Shown here: one piece after another, positions 43,863 to 52,040 of the stretch
Numbering within the stretch: position 1 is the stretch's first letter
Layout: each line of letters starts with the position of its first letter
Assembly: GCA_003388555.1 (NCBI GenBank)
Contig: QQVD01000024.1
Span: 1-52,208, forward strand
Direction: 5' to 3'
Length of the DNA stretch: 52,208 nt
Source: Acidobacteriota bacterium
GTDB taxonomy: Bacteria > Acidobacteriota > Thermoanaerobaculia > Multivoradales > Multivoraceae
Position numbers and translations under genes: made by a program
The notes under the pieces: generated by a model
What the model was told of the DNA's origin: nothing
What the model saw: only the letters and a program-made list of their open reading frames with translations
Database searches by the model: none

Positions 43863-44654
43863 TCAGGCCCGGCGCGCCTCGAAGAGCAGCCGGCGATCCG
43901 TCCACGGCCGCGCCTCCCGGTCCTCGAGGCCGCCCGAGACGCGCACGTCGGCGAAACCGGCGACTCTGAGCATCAGCTCGATCTCCCGCTTGAAGTAGAG
44001 GCCGATGACGATGTCGTGGGTCTCGCTCGCGATCTCCTCGCCGGCGCGGAACTGGGCAACGCGGATCTCGGCGCGCGTGGTCTGCTCGAGAGGATCGAAC
44101 TCGAGCGTCCTGGTGGCGAGCTCGAGCTCGTCGCCGTCGGCGGCGCGCCGCCGTTCGCCGATCTGCCGCCACTCGCCGGGCAGCTCGGGTTGCTCCAGCC
44201 AGCCGCTCCAGCGATCTGGCTCGGCGGTCGGCAGGTAGTGGTCCATCACCAGCGTGCCGCCCGGCTCGAGGTGCGCGTGCAGCCGCCGCAGCCCTTCGAG
44301 GTCGTCGGCCCGGGTGCCGCCAAGGCCGAAGGTGCCGCACACCACGATGGTGCGGTACCGCCGCGGCAGATTCAGCTCGTGCATCGCCTGCCGGTGGAGC
44401 ACCGCCGTCAGCCCTGCCGCCGCCAGTCGCTTCTCGCACCAGTGCAGCATGTCGGCCGAGGCGTCGGCGCCGTCGACGTCGATCCCCGCCCGCCGGAACG
44501 GCACCAGCAGGCGGCCGGTACCGCAGCCCGCGTCGAGCGCCGGTTCGCCGTGCTCCTCGATGGCTCGCCGGAAGCGCTCGATGTCGTCGCCTGCGACGAG
44601 GAACTCGCCCCACCAGCGGGCGACGAGGCCGTGGTGCCAGGTCTGGGTGGCCAT
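43863..44654 (-). CDS. Class I SAM-dependent methyltransferase
   Basis: 263 residues from ATG at 44654 with GGAGAACG upstream. Glycine motif I ALDAGCGTGRLLVPFRRAG (39-57), acidic motif II GADASADML, and the motif IV region IVVCGTFGLGG followed by HLEPGGTLVMDHYLP make a complete SAM-binding Rossmann fold. The C-terminal half has a beta sheet with EITRAE/EIRVAQF-like strands and a final RRLLFEARRA. No signal peptide; substrate unknown. A neighbouring gene that explains its role is not present; it converges with the carrier gene after 37 bases. Confidence 0.88.
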   Translation of the reverse strand: MATQTWHHGLVARWWGEFLVAGDDIERFRRAIEEHGEPALDAGCGTGRLLVPFRRAGIDVDGADASADMLHWCEKRLAAAGLTAVLHRQAMHELNLPRRYRTIVVCGTFGLGGTRADDLEGLRRLHAHLEPGGTLVMDHYLPTAEPDRWSGWLEQPELPGEWRQIGERRRAADGDELELATRTLEFDPLEQTTRAEIRVAQFRAGEEIASETHDIVIGLYFKREIELMLRVAGFADVRVSGGLEDREARPWTDRRLLFEARRA

Positions 44655-44889
44655 CGCGCGTTTCGTTCTCCAGGCGCTCGACGAGACAGAACCAGGCCGG
44701 GCTCTGCAGAGGCCTCATGACGCTCCGGTCCGCTTGGCGCTGCGGGACCGACCGAGCATAGCGACCTCCACCCGAAGTGGCCGCCCGGAAGGCTAGGGGC
44801 CGCTCGGCCGCGGCGTCGTCGAGCCGCTCCGCGACCGGTGCCGATCTCGAAGGACGACCGCTGAGCCCCGGGCGGACTCCGGACCGCCG

Positions 44890-46131
44890 TCAGGGCACCG
44901 CCGCGCTCCACTCTCCCGTGTCCCCGGATTCGAACCCGTCGTAGAAGAGCGGACCCGACTCGGGATCGTCCAGCTGCCGCTCCACCGCGCCGACGTCGCA
45001 GCTGCCGATCGGGCGCGGCTCACCTCTGGCGTCGAAATCGGAGCAGGCGGTCGGGCTGCCGACCGGATCGACGGCCCAGCTCGCGCTCCCCGGCAGGATC
45101 GTCGGCACCGGGCCGCCGTAGCCACCGAGCGTGCCGAGGTGCAGGTCGGCGCGGGAAGCGTTCGGGGTGTTGCTCGACGCCGCGCTGAGACAGGAGTCGC
45201 CCGGGCCCTCGATATTGCCCTCGCCGGCGACGACCGCCGCAGCGTGGATGAAGCAGGATCCATAGATCAGCGTCTGGTCGATGTCGGTCGTGCCGTTGCC
45301 CACGTAGATCGCGCTGCTGGATTCAGGCTCCCCAGGAAGCTGGACGTTGTCGACGAAGGTCGACGAAACGATCTCGAGCTCCGGTCCGATCGAGCTGCCG
45401 GTGACGAAGATGGCCCCGCCGCGAAACGCGGTGTTGCCCACGAAGGTGCCGTTCAGGATGGTGGTGGTGCGCGAGGTCGAGTGGCAGATGGCGCCTCCCT
45501 CTCCGCTCTCCGACGTGAAGTTGCCGGTGAAGGTGGAGTCGATCACCACCAGCCAGCCCACGTTGTAGACCGCGCCGCAGCCGAAAGCCCGGTTGTCGCG
45601 CAGCCAGACCCGCTCCAGGGTCAGCGACTCGTGATTCGCGATCGCGCCGCCGATGCCGTCTTCGCTCTCGTCCAGATCGCCAGCATCGCGCATCTGCAGG
45701 TCCCGGAGGACGACATCGAGATGCACGTTGGTGTTCGAGTCACTCACCAGGAAGAGCCGATGGCCGGAGCCGCTCCCATCACCACTCACTCCCCTGAGGA
45801 TCGTGCTGTACGCGCCGTTCCCCTCGATCGTCAGGTCGTCGGTGATCGTGAGCTGGCCCGAAGCCACCGTGATCGTGCCGGAGCCGTTGAACAGGATGCG
45901 GTCCTCGCCCGGGAAGGCGTTCGCTTCCTCCACCGCCGCGCGCAGCGTGCAGGCAGAGAACATCCCGGGCGTGGCGCAGAACCCGTTGCCGGGATTGACG
46001 TCACCCTGGTCACCCGACGAGGTGACGATGAAGTCGCGCGCCCAGCCGGCGCTGGTGGAGCTGGCCACGGCCACGAGGGCCGCGACCAGGAACGGCGTGG
46101 AGCAGACGCGAAACCAGGTTCTTCTCGACAA
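44890..46131 (-). CDS. CSLREA-like secreted beta-helix protein with C-terminal tail
   Basis: 413 residues from TTG at 46131, which has GAGGAGG 7 bases upstream; no ATG or GTG fits. Signal peptide CSTPFLVAALVAVASSTSAG, then a CSLREA-type start (DFIVTSSGDQGDVNPGNGFC then CTLRAAVEEANAFPGEDRIL) and Asn/Gly beta-helix repeats (FTGNFTSESGEGGAI, GNTAFRGGAIFV). Ends LFYDGFESGDTGEWSAAVP, the shared tail. The gene is well away (13 kb) from the other tail-bearing genes and on its own, so the tail is not a product of local duplication. Confidence 0.86.
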   Translation of the reverse strand: MSRRTWFRVCSTPFLVAALVAVASSTSAGWARDFIVTSSGDQGDVNPGNGFCATPGMFSACTLRAAVEEANAFPGEDRILFNGSGTITVASGQLTITDDLTIEGNGAYSTILRGVSGDGSGSGHRLFLVSDSNTNVHLDVVLRDLQMRDAGDLDESEDGIGGAIANHESLTLERVWLRDNRAFGCGAVYNVGWLVVIDSTFTGNFTSESGEGGAICHSTSRTTTILNGTFVGNTAFRGGAIFVTGSSIGPELEIVSSTFVDNVQLPGEPESSSAIYVGNGTTDIDQTLIYGSCFIHAAAVVAGEGNIEGPGDSCLSAASSNTPNASRADLHLGTLGGYGGPVPTILPGSASWAVDPVGSPTACSDFDARGEPRPIGSCDVGAVERQLDDPESGPLFYDGFESGDTGEWSAAVP

Positions 46132-46403
46132 GTGCGTGCCTCCTCACACTCGTCCTCCGACACCTGGTCCGGAAATGCGCCAATGGCCTCGGCTCTGATC
46201 CTGCCTCTCGCCTACCGCACCAGATGTCGCGGTCGTCTCGCGCACTCCGACGTGGAGTCCAGGAGTGGGAGGCCTTCGGCGGGATCGACTGAGGGGCTCA
46301 ACGGCGGCTGCGCCACCGAGCGCTCGCGCTTCCTCGCTGTGCCGGCTCCTGCTCGAGCCCTCACTCACCACCCGGCTTCGGCGAGAGCGGGTACTTCGGC
46401 CTC

Positions 46404-46751
46404 CTACTGGCCCTCGATCGACTCGCAGAGCCGCCTGATCTCGACGGCAAGGGGCGGGATCTTCGTCTCGACGACGTCCCAGACGAGCTCATGATCCACT
46501 CCGAAGTAGGCGTGGATCAGACGATCCCTCATTCCTGCGATCGCCCGCCAATCCACCTCGGCGTGCCGAAGACGGAACTCGCCCGAGAGGTTCTTGGATG
46601 CCTCGCCCATCACTTCGAGGCTTCGCACGAACGCTCGCTGGAGCGTCTCGTCTCGAAGGTACTCGTCACAGGTCAATCCGGACGAGGCCCTCGCAAGATA
46701 GTCGGCTTCGTCCAGTATGTGGCGCAGGTAGTCAAGCGGCTGGAAGGACAT
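46404..46751 (-). CDS. hepT: HepT-type toxin of a MntA-HepT module
   Basis: 115 residues, ATG at 46751 with GGAGG directly abutting it (spacing 0, unusually tight). Helical protein of the HEPN/DUF86 family with RDRLIHAY (residues 75-82): Arg75-x4-His80-x-Tyr82, the RX4HXY active site of HepT RNases. The start lies 20 bases inside the mntA gene, so expression is coupled to its antitoxin. HepT acts as an RNase toxin that MntA inactivates by adding AMP groups to the Tyr; the residues needed for both are present. Confidence 0.87.
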   Translation of the reverse strand: MSFQPLDYLRHILDEADYLARASSGLTCDEYLRDETLQRAFVRSLEVMGEASKNLSGEFRLRHAEVDWRAIAGMRDRLIHAYFGVDHELVWDVVETKIPPLAVEIRRLCESIEGQ

Positions 46752-47037
46752 CCTCCGAGCTCTCGATGATGCGCGGCCCGAGATGACGGCTGAGCGACTG
46801 GCGGGTCAGCAGCTCCACGGGGCGGCCGAGCAACCGCTCGAGCAGCTCGGCGAGGTCGAGGTAGCTGTCGAACCTCTTGCAGCCTTCACGGAAGTCCACC
46901 AGTAGATCCACGTCGCTGTCCGATCGAGCTGCGGACCGCGCGACCGACCCGAAGAGGGACAGGCGCTCAACACCGAGTCGGCGCAGTTCTTCCTCTTGCT
47001 CTCGCAGACGCGAGATCACCTCGGCGCGGGTTCTCAC
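46732..47037 (-). CDS. mntA: MntA-type nucleotidyltransferase antitoxin
   Basis: I chose GTG at 47037 (101 residues, GGGGTGG just upstream); a GTG 9 bases earlier is possible, and a longer upstream frame has no homology character. The minimal nucleotidyltransferase motif is clear: GS at residues 30-31, ten residues, then DVD at 42-44 (LFGSVARSAARSDSDVDLLV), as in GSX10DXD enzymes. MntA adds AMP to HepT. Overlap with hepT by 20 bases suggests strict coupling. The module could be a stabilising addiction element or anti-phage system. Confidence 0.85.
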   Translation of the reverse strand: MRTRAEVISRLREQEEELRRLGVERLSLFGSVARSAARSDSDVDLLVDFREGCKRFDSYLDLAELLERLLGRPVELLTRQSLSRHLGPRIIESSEDVLPAA

Positions 47038-47540
47038 TGCTACCACCCCGTTCACGGGGGCCAGACTAGCAGTCTGAGCATCGGTCGGATGTCCGAACCA
47101 CGGACCGGTCATCCGACGAAACCACCGCATCGCGCGGTGAAGATCCTCAGATGACGGAGTCCTGCACCAGGCTCGGGAGAACTCCTCCGGGGAGCCCCAC
47201 GCGGAGCTCGTTGGAAGCGCCTTCCTCCCGAGTCGTGAGCCAATGCGCAGTCTGAGGCGATACGTCTTCGCGCGCTGTGTGCACTCCGGGGCTGAGCCCG
47301 GGTGACGGAGGCGGACCCTCGCTGAGGATGACCAGTCCGCCACACTCGCCCGTCACTCCGTCACTCCGTCACTCGATCCGGAGTCCACGCATCACCGAGA
47401 CGGTGGCGACGCGAATCTTCGAGGCCCTTCCGGCGCAGGCCGCCACGCTCGGGAGATTCTCGCCAGCCGGTTGCGTGGCTCCACGTCCGGCACGCTCTCC
47501 CCCGACTGCATAGAGCCCTCGGCCAGACGACCGAGAAGCG
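47038..47540. other. 503-base intergenic region with extragenic repeat-like sequence
   Basis: No supported gene. It holds a hairpin CACCGC-ATCGC-GCGGTG (47123-47139), a three-fold tandem 8-mer (listed separately) and the sequence GCTGAGGATGACC near 47325. Such PSLRMT-encoding sequence recurs between genes in some soil-bacterial genomes (recollection, not checked). The region could be a REP-like element or degenerate repeat near the MntA-HepT module. Confidence 0.45.
47351..47374. repeat. Three perfect copies of CGTCACTC
   Basis: CGTCACTC occurs three times head-to-tail, immediately upstream of a GATCCGGAG stretch in the otherwise non-coding region. Short tandem repeats of this type can vary in copy number by slippage and can serve as protein-binding iterons; function here is unknown. 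Confidence 0.7.
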
Positions 47541-48773
47541 CTACCAGTGCCACGCCAGCCGCAGGTTGGCGAAACCGTCCCGCTCGACGGCGGCCAGGTC
47601 GCTGCCCGGATCGACACCGGCGAAGTGGCGCACGTCGAGCGACAGCACGAAGCGGCTGCCGAGGCGGCGCGAGGCTTCGACGACCGCGACCCGCGAGCCG
47701 TCGTCGTGGTCGACGATGACGCCGGCCAGGATCTCGGTGTCCTGGATGTCGTTGAGCGCCAGGCGCAGGCCGAGGAAGGTGTCCTCGTCGTAGAGCGTCG
47801 GCGGCGCGGTGGCGCCCCGCCCGTCCCACAGCAGCTCGAGCAGCAGGCCGAGGTCGGCGCCGCTGCCCCCCACCTGGAACAGCGTGCGCTCGAAGCCGGC
47901 CACCGCGGCACCGAAGGTCTCTCCCTGGCCGGAGCGGGTCATCGCCTCGAGCTTGAGCAGCCAGGCGCCGAGCGTCCACTGCGCGTCGACGGAGTACTGG
48001 CGGGTCACGGCGTAGACCGGCACGAGGGTGCGGCCTTCGGGGCCAAGGGCGAACTGCGGCTCGCGCGCGGTGCCGTGGAAGGTCGCGAGGCCGAGGTCGA
48101 AGGCGCCGACGCTGCGGCTCCAACGTAGCGCCCAGTCGATCCGGTCGTCGCCGCGGCTCGCCTCGTACCGCGGCCGTGTGGCTTCGACCGGCAGGGGAGG
48201 TCGAAGGCGACCGCGCCGTCCCGGGAAGGTGCGCTCGCGCGCACCGAAGAGGGTGTAGAGCTCGAGCCGACCCCAGTCGCGCGACAGGGCGAGACGCAGC
48301 ATCGGCTGGCCCAGCTTGTCCTCCTCGTCGATGTCCTCCACCGCGTCGGTCTGGTTGATCACGTCGACCAGGTGACGGGACTCGGTGACGCCCCAGAAGA
48401 CCCGACTGACGCCCGCCAGCACCTCGAGACGGTTTCCGACGTAGCGGTACGACGCCTCGCGCACGTCGACGTGGCTGCGCTCGTCGTCGACCTCGTCCCA
48501 GCGCGCGAAGAGCGCCAGGTCGAGCTGGTGACGCCGCTCGGCGCCGCGCCAGCGCAGCTCCGGCTCGAAGGTCGCCGACGCCACGCTGCTCTCGTCCTGC
48601 ACCGGCTGCGCCGCCTCGTCGGGGAACCAGCGCAGGTCGAAGCCGATCGATCCGGCCGTGTCGAGCTCGCCGGCCGCCTGGGACAGCGCCGCAACCTGCG
48701 TCGCCAGGGCCGCCGTCAGTGCCGCCACGCCCAGCGCCCGACCGGCGCCACGCTTCACCCGACCTCTTCGCAA
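47541..48773 (-). CDS. Outer-membrane beta-barrel protein of the RND export operon
   Basis: I chose TTG at 48773 (410 residues) because GAGGAG lies 7 bases upstream; a TTG 15 bases earlier, overlapping the previous stop, is possible. Signal peptide GVAALTAALATQVAALSQA. The mature protein alternates hydrophobic and polar residues in many short strands (HQLDLALFARWDEV, EVLAGVSRVFWGVTE, RLELYTLFGARERTF, SVDAQWTLGAWLLKLEAM) and ends in an aromatic residue (RLAWHW), as expected for a barrel assembled by BAM. It is the last of three genes after an RND pump and a LolA-like protein, the order seen in other export operons with DUF1302-like barrels. Confidence 0.82.
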   Translation of the reverse strand: MRRGRVKRGAGRALGVAALTAALATQVAALSQAAGELDTAGSIGFDLRWFPDEAAQPVQDESSVASATFEPELRWRGAERRHQLDLALFARWDEVDDERSHVDVREASYRYVGNRLEVLAGVSRVFWGVTESRHLVDVINQTDAVEDIDEEDKLGQPMLRLALSRDWGRLELYTLFGARERTFPGRRGRLRPPLPVEATRPRYEASRGDDRIDWALRWSRSVGAFDLGLATFHGTAREPQFALGPEGRTLVPVYAVTRQYSVDAQWTLGAWLLKLEAMTRSGQGETFGAAVAGFERTLFQVGGSGADLGLLLELLWDGRGATAPPTLYDEDTFLGLRLALNDIQDTEILAGVIVDHDDGSRVAVVEASRRLGSRFVLSLDVRHFAGVDPGSDLAAVERDGFANLRLAWHW

Positions 48774-48784
48774 GGCGCCGCTCC

Positions 48785-49618
48785 TCAACGCAGACGCTCG
48801 AGCGCTCCGGTGCTGAAGTCGTCCTCGCCCAGCCCCTGGCCGAAGACGTAGTCGGAGTACAGCAGGTCGGTGCTCTTGCCGCTGATGTGGTTGACCATGC
48901 GCAGCTCGTGGGCGCGCCAGAAGCCGCCCTCGTACTCACGGTAGTCGTCCATCGTCAGGGTCTTGAGCAGGGTGCCCTTGCGGTCGTAGAAGTCCACCTT
49001 GCGCACCTGGTGCACCTTCTGGTCGATCCACGCAACCTGTTTGCTGTAGCCCGAGTGCTCGTAGCGCGGCGTGCGCTCGATGACGTCGCAGGTCAGCTCG
49101 CCGCACGCCTCTTCGCGCAGGTAGCGGTAGGAGAACTTCTCGAGCTCGAGGGCGGTGAAGTCCTCGAAGGCGAGCTCGCTGCCGACGAAGGGCCCGGACT
49201 TGTTCACCGAGGAGATGCGCTTGACCCGCTTGAGGGACGGCAGGTAGAGCCACTGGTCGTCGGACTCGAGGATCTTGGCGTGCGACAGCAGCGCGGTGCC
49301 GGCGACGTCGGGCGGATCCTCGAAGACCACCAGCGACAGGTTGCCCAGGCTCTCGTCGGCGACCTCGAGGGTGCGGATGTGCAGCGTGCGCCGCGCCTCC
49401 CGTCCGGCCTTGTTGCGCAGCACCATCTCGAGCGACACCGAGCTGTCGGCGAAGCCGCGGTCGCTGCGATCGGAGCGTGCCGCCACGGCGTAGCCCCGCT
49501 CCTCGGGCGTCTCCGCCGGAGCCGCCGTGGGCAGGGCGAGTGCGAGGGCCGCCAGCAGCGCGGCGGGGGTCCGGGCGGCGGGGCGTCGGGCGAACGGGTC
49601 AGAAGGTCGCAGGCTCAT
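48785..49618 (-). CDS. LolA-like outer-membrane lipoprotein-sorting family protein
   Basis: 277 residues from ATG at 49618, overlapping the RND stop as ATGA; a much longer frame upstream is antisense to or out of phase with the RND gene. Signal peptide TPAALLAALALALPTAAPAE. The mature part is a LolA/LolB-like half-barrel (VSLEMVLRNKAGREARRTLH, DQWLYLPSLKRVKRISSVN, KVHQVRKVDFYDRKGTLLKT), with the VAWIDQKV and LYSDYVFGQGLGEDDF segments typical of outer-membrane lipoprotein-sorting-like proteins in RND operons. It probably carries a hydrophobic substrate across the periplasm between pump and barrel. Confidence 0.88.
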   Translation of the reverse strand: MSLRPSDPFARRPAARTPAALLAALALALPTAAPAETPEERGYAVAARSDRSDRGFADSSVSLEMVLRNKAGREARRTLHIRTLEVADESLGNLSLVVFEDPPDVAGTALLSHAKILESDDQWLYLPSLKRVKRISSVNKSGPFVGSELAFEDFTALELEKFSYRYLREEACGELTCDVIERTPRYEHSGYSKQVAWIDQKVHQVRKVDFYDRKGTLLKTLTMDDYREYEGGFWRAHELRMVNHISGKSTDLLYSDYVFGQGLGEDDFSTGALERLR

Positions 49619-51996
49619 GTCGCTAGTCTCCTCGAGAGGTCTCCGTGGGCGGACTCTTCGGGCGCCGCCTGCGGCGAACGCGGTCGCCCCCACCAGAGCA
49701 GGAGGGCGGGAAGCAGGGTGAAGTCGGCCACCACGGCGAGCGCGATGGCGATGGCGGTGAGCAGTCCGAGCTCGAAGTTGATCCGGAAGGTGGAGAGCGT
49801 CAGCACCAGGAAGCCGGCGGCCAGGATGACGGTGGTCGCCAGGATCGCCCGACCCACGGTGCGGAAGGCGTAGCGCACCGCCGCCTCTGCATCCAGGCCG
49901 CGCTCGCGCCGGGCACGCAGGTACTTGGCCAGGAAGTGCACGGTGTCGTCCACCACGATGCCCAGCGACGTCGCCGACACCATCGCCCCGGCCATCCCCA
50001 CCTTGCCCGCCACCAGCTGCCAGACCGCGAAGGTGAGGAGGATCGGCACCGTGTTGGGGATCAGGCTGAGCAGGCCGTAGGTGACGCTGCGCAACGCCAG
50101 CATCAGCACCACCACGATCAGCAGCACCGCGGTGACGTTGCCGCGCAGCATGCTCTCGATGTTGCGCTGCGAGAGGTAGGCGAACATGACCCCCAGTCCC
50201 GAGGGCCTGGTCGCCATCTCGGCAGGGGCGTTCTCCGCCAACCACGACTCGGCGCGACGCAGGAAGGCGCGGGTCTCGAGGGTGGTGGTGTCGCCGTCGA
50301 GGAGGGTGGTGACCCGGGTCGCCGACTTGTCGACCGCGATGCGGTCGTTGAGGTCGAGGCCGAAGGGCAGCGACAGCTCGTAGAGCAGCAGGTACTGCGC
50401 CGCGAGCTCGCGCTCCTCGGGGATCCTCGAGTAGGCCGGGTCGTCGGCGTGCAGGTTCTGGTTCAGTCGCTTGACGATGTCGACGTAGCTGGTGACGTGG
50501 CGCACCTCGGGCTGCGACCGCAGCCACTGGGTGAACCCGTCGAGGGCGCGCAGGTAGCGAGGATCGTGGATCCCCTCCGCCTCGCCCGAAGGCACCGAGA
50601 ACTCCACCAGGTAGAGGCCCGTGAGGTGCTCGTCGGTGAACTCGGCGGCGCCGCGGAACTCCACCCGGTCGTCGAAGTAGCGCACCCACTGGTCGTCGAG
50701 ATCGAGTTGGGTGACGAGCCCGACGCCCACCAGCAGGATGAGCCCGGAGGCGACGAGCAGCAGACGGTGGCGCCGCACCACCCAGCTGACGAAGCGTTCG
50801 ATCCACCCGTCCTCCCCGGAACCGGCCTTGGCCCGCGCCCGGATCGGCAGCAGCACGACCATCGCCGGCAGCACGGTGAGCGACAGCAGGAACGCCGCCG
50901 CGATGCCGATCGCGGTGATGTTGCCGAGGTCGTGGAAGGGCGGGGCGTCGGAGAAGTTGAGCGACAGGAACCCGACGATCGTGGTCAGGCTCGTGATGGC
51001 CACCGGCACGAAGTTGACCCGCACGCTCTCGCGCAGGGCTGCGACCTTCTCCGAGCCTTCCCGCAGGCCAGCGAGCAGGGTCACCAGGATGTGCACGCTG
51101 TCGGCGACCGCCAGGGTCATGATCAGGGTCGGTGCGGTCACCGCGACCGGGCTGAGAGCGATGCCCAGGTATCCCGCCAGGCCCAGTCCCGTGGCGGCCG
51201 ACATCCCGACGACGGTGAACCCAGCCAGCGCCGCCACCAGACTGCGCAGGATGACCAGCATGAGCACGAAGACCAGCCCGAACATCAGCGGCACCAGGGT
51301 GGCGCCGTCGCGCTGACCCGACTCGGCGAACGCGTGGTTGAGCATGGTCACACCCGCCAGCACGATGCGGGTGTCGGGTCGCTGCTGCCTCGCCTCCTCG
51401 GCCAGTGCGCGCGCCGCGGTGACCGCCTCCGCCACCTCGCTGCCGCCGACCTCGGGGAACTGGAAGACGACGTTGACGCCGGTGGTGTCGCCTTCCGGCG
51501 AGACGAGCAGTCCGCGCAGCAGCGGCTCGGCGAGGGCGATCTCGCGCCGGGCCTCGAGCTCCTCTTGCGACAGCGCGTCGGCGTCGCGCACCAGGTCGGC
51601 CACCGTCAGGTCGTCGCCTTCTGCCCACGAGTGCTGGAAGTTGGTCAGCGAGTCGACGCGCGAGGCGTAGGGCAGCTGCCAGGCCCGCTCGGTGAGCTCC
51701 TCGATGAGCGAAAGGGTCTCGCGGGTGAAGACGTCACCGCCGCTCGGCTGCACCACGAACAGGATGCTGTCGCTCTTGGCGTAGGTGGCCTGCAGCTCGT
51801 CGAACGCCAGCAACTCCGGGTTCTCCGGCCCGAAGTAGTCGCGGAAGCTGTCCGAGAAGCTCAGCCTGATCGCGCCCGAGGAGGCCGCGCCGACCAGCGC
51901 GAGCGCGGCCAGCAGCACCATCCACGGGCGAGCGCAGACGCGATCCACCCACGCCAGCGCGAAGCGATCTCCAGCGGTCAGCGGCGGCGTGTTCAC
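49615..51996 (-). CDS. MMPL/RND-superfamily exporter
   Basis: 793 residues from GTG at 51996 (AAAGGGGAGAGAAC upstream). The architecture is the RND pattern: transmembrane helix 1 (about 28-47), a large periplasmic loop, then a five-helix block (TLVPLMFGLVFVLMLVILRS, ALAGFTVVGMSAATGLGLAG, VTAPTLIMTLAVADSVHILV), repeated in the second half (LRGNVTAVLLIVVVLMLALR, GAMVSATSLGIVVDDTVHFL). Conserved Asp residues in ADSVH and DDTVHF fit proton relay. The MMPL/hopanoid-exporter-like type moves lipids or other hydrophobic compounds. First gene of the pump-LolA-barrel operon, 44 bases after the partial carrier-protein gene. Confidence 0.92.
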   Translation of the reverse strand: MNTPPLTAGDRFALAWVDRVCARPWMVLLAALALVGAASSGAIRLSFSDSFRDYFGPENPELLAFDELQATYAKSDSILFVVQPSGGDVFTRETLSLIEELTERAWQLPYASRVDSLTNFQHSWAEGDDLTVADLVRDADALSQEELEARREIALAEPLLRGLLVSPEGDTTGVNVVFQFPEVGGSEVAEAVTAARALAEEARQQRPDTRIVLAGVTMLNHAFAESGQRDGATLVPLMFGLVFVLMLVILRSLVAALAGFTVVGMSAATGLGLAGYLGIALSPVAVTAPTLIMTLAVADSVHILVTLLAGLREGSEKVAALRESVRVNFVPVAITSLTTIVGFLSLNFSDAPPFHDLGNITAIGIAAAFLLSLTVLPAMVVLLPIRARAKAGSGEDGWIERFVSWVVRRHRLLLVASGLILLVGVGLVTQLDLDDQWVRYFDDRVEFRGAAEFTDEHLTGLYLVEFSVPSGEAEGIHDPRYLRALDGFTQWLRSQPEVRHVTSYVDIVKRLNQNLHADDPAYSRIPEERELAAQYLLLYELSLPFGLDLNDRIAVDKSATRVTTLLDGDTTTLETRAFLRRAESWLAENAPAEMATRPSGLGVMFAYLSQRNIESMLRGNVTAVLLIVVVLMLALRSVTYGLLSLIPNTVPILLTFAVWQLVAGKVGMAGAMVSATSLGIVVDDTVHFLAKYLRARRERGLDAEAAVRYAFRTVGRAILATTVILAAGFLVLTLSTFRINFELGLLTAIAIALAVVADFTLLPALLLWWGRPRSPQAAPEESAHGDLSRRLAT

Positions 51997-52040
51997 GTTC
52001 TCTCCCCTTTACCCCGGCGAAGCCTCGCCGGAAAACGACC

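Noticed and set aside
44926-44936. GGTTCGAATCC on the minus strand, identical to a tRNA T-loop
   Set aside because: It encodes the DGFESG part of the C-terminal tail of the beta-helix protein; there is no acceptor stem, D-arm or anticodon arm around it.
49619-51628. Long upstream extension of the LolA-like reading frame
   Set aside because: The extension is out of phase inside the RND exporter gene, which has clear transmembrane and RND motifs. The LolA-like protein begins at the ATG at 49618 with a signal peptide.
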